From RGIG3009 sp045541305 (lineage in GTDB: Bacteria > Bacillota > Clostridia > Oscillospirales > Acutalibacteraceae): a stretch of 5,283 nucleotides of DNA. The DNA lies in the NCBI GenBank assembly GCA_045541305.1, contig JAZQIV010000002.1, positions 1 to 5,283 on the forward strand, given 5' to 3'. The translations under genes and the position numbers were made by a program. This document shows positions 5,116 to 5,283 of this stretch, piece after piece (the first letter of the stretch is position 1; each line of letters opens with the position of its first letter). The notes under the pieces were generated by a model. It was not told the origin of the DNA, searched no databases, and saw nothing but the letters and a program-made list of their open reading frames with translations.

Positions 5116-5283
5116 ACTGACCCCCTAAACGGGGTGAGTATAAAGGACCTTGAAAATTAAACAATGCAAACAAGAGAAAAAAACACTACCCGTTAATTAA
5201 GATTCAAAGAATCCGGGTCAATTGGAAGATTGACGAAGAAAAGACGCTAGAGCGTCTGTAAGAGCTAACGAACAGCTCTAGAG
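5116..5283 (+). other. 5' leader of a ribosomal RNA operon (upstream of 16S, incomplete)
   Basis: This stretch has no ORF or ribosome site of note but is rich in structure, and it resembles the leader before Bacillus 16S genes as I remember it: a CTTTGAAAACTAAACAA-like motif, then an ACCTGTTAATTCAG-like motif. Here the counterparts are CCTTGAAAATTAAACAA (5148-5164) and ACCCGTTAATTAAG (5188-5201). Hairpins seen: 5120-5124/5131-5135; 5188-5192/5214-5218 enclosing 5201-5205/5209-5213; 5217-5222/5229-5234; 5242-5247/5252-5257; 5261-5266/5274-5279. The 16S start (AGAGTTTGATC) is not reached, so it should lie shortly beyond the window. The leader would be removed during rRNA maturation and may guide folding and RNase III cutting. 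Confidence 0.75.
5145..5164 (+). promoter_or_regulatory. boxA-like antitermination element in the rRNA leader
   Basis: GGACCTTGAAAATTAAACAA resembles the Gram-positive rRNA boxA region (a CTTTGAAAACT-type core). In the nascent RNA boxA is bound by NusB/NusE to let polymerase pass structured untranslated RNA without Rho or intrinsic termination. Its place, about 30 bases after the predicted start and before the processing hairpins, fits this role. The assignment is by motif similarity only. Confidence 0.6.

Noticed and set aside
5120..5135. Intrinsic terminator formed by the ACCCC/GGGGT hairpin
   Set aside because: It is followed by GAGTATAAAG rather than a T-run and lies just after a strong promoter, so it is more likely a leader structure.
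5181..5283. CRISPR-like or tandem repeat because of several similar hairpins
   Set aside because: The hairpins differ in sequence and spacing; only the short CTAGAG motif recurs, and the context is an rRNA leader.
5201..5283. tRNA or start of the 16S gene
   Set aside because: No cloverleaf with a T-arm or anticodon arm can be drawn, and the conserved 16S start AGAGTTTGATC is not present before the window ends.

Overview
The window looks like a chromosomal segment of a low-to-moderate GC Firmicute, most likely a Clostridia member. Signs of this are the GGAG-type ribosome binding sites on every gene, sigma-A-like promoters with 16-17 bp spacing, a Lys-Lys lipoprotein signal peptide with an A-G-C lipobox, and an rRNA leader that resembles Bacillus/Clostridia rrn leaders. 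I see no mobile element, CRISPR array, tRNA, phage gene or defence gene, and no undescribed system that the sequence supports. What rewards a second look is mostly regulatory architecture.

Left part (1-2580). The window opens with the last nine codons of a plus-strand gene whose tail matches uracil phosphoribosyltransferase (upp). It is separated by a hairpin that can terminate in both directions from a three-gene minus-strand operon. Read in transcription order, the operon encodes a substrate-binding lipoprotein (2514-1675), a membrane permease (1595-879) and an ATPase (865-80). Together they form one complete polar amino-acid ABC importer. A good promoter lies just upstream of the lipoprotein gene. 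A terminator-like hairpin sits between the lipoprotein and permease genes, which would favour more binding protein than membrane complex. The ATPase ribosome binding site overlaps the permease stop codon, suggesting coupled translation.

Middle part (2580-3668). A minus-strand EamA/DMT-family transporter (3535-2636) has its own promoter and an imperfect terminator. Its promoter stands back to back with the promoter of the next gene, the two -35 boxes being 10 bp apart. A perfect 5-3-5 inverted repeat covers the plus-strand -35 box.

Right part (3669-5283). A plus-strand oligosaccharide flippase-type membrane protein of 460 residues is followed, with no recognisable terminator, by a very AT-rich stretch and a strong promoter (TTGACT, 17 bp, TATATT). 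Downstream of that is a non-coding leader with a boxA-like element and serial hairpins. This is the start of a ribosomal RNA operon; the 16S gene itself would begin beyond the window end.

Functionally the window is three independent transport units (amino-acid import, small-molecule DMT transport, lipid-linked glycan flipping) between a pyrimidine salvage gene and an rRNA operon. Nothing in the sequence shows that they act in one pathway.
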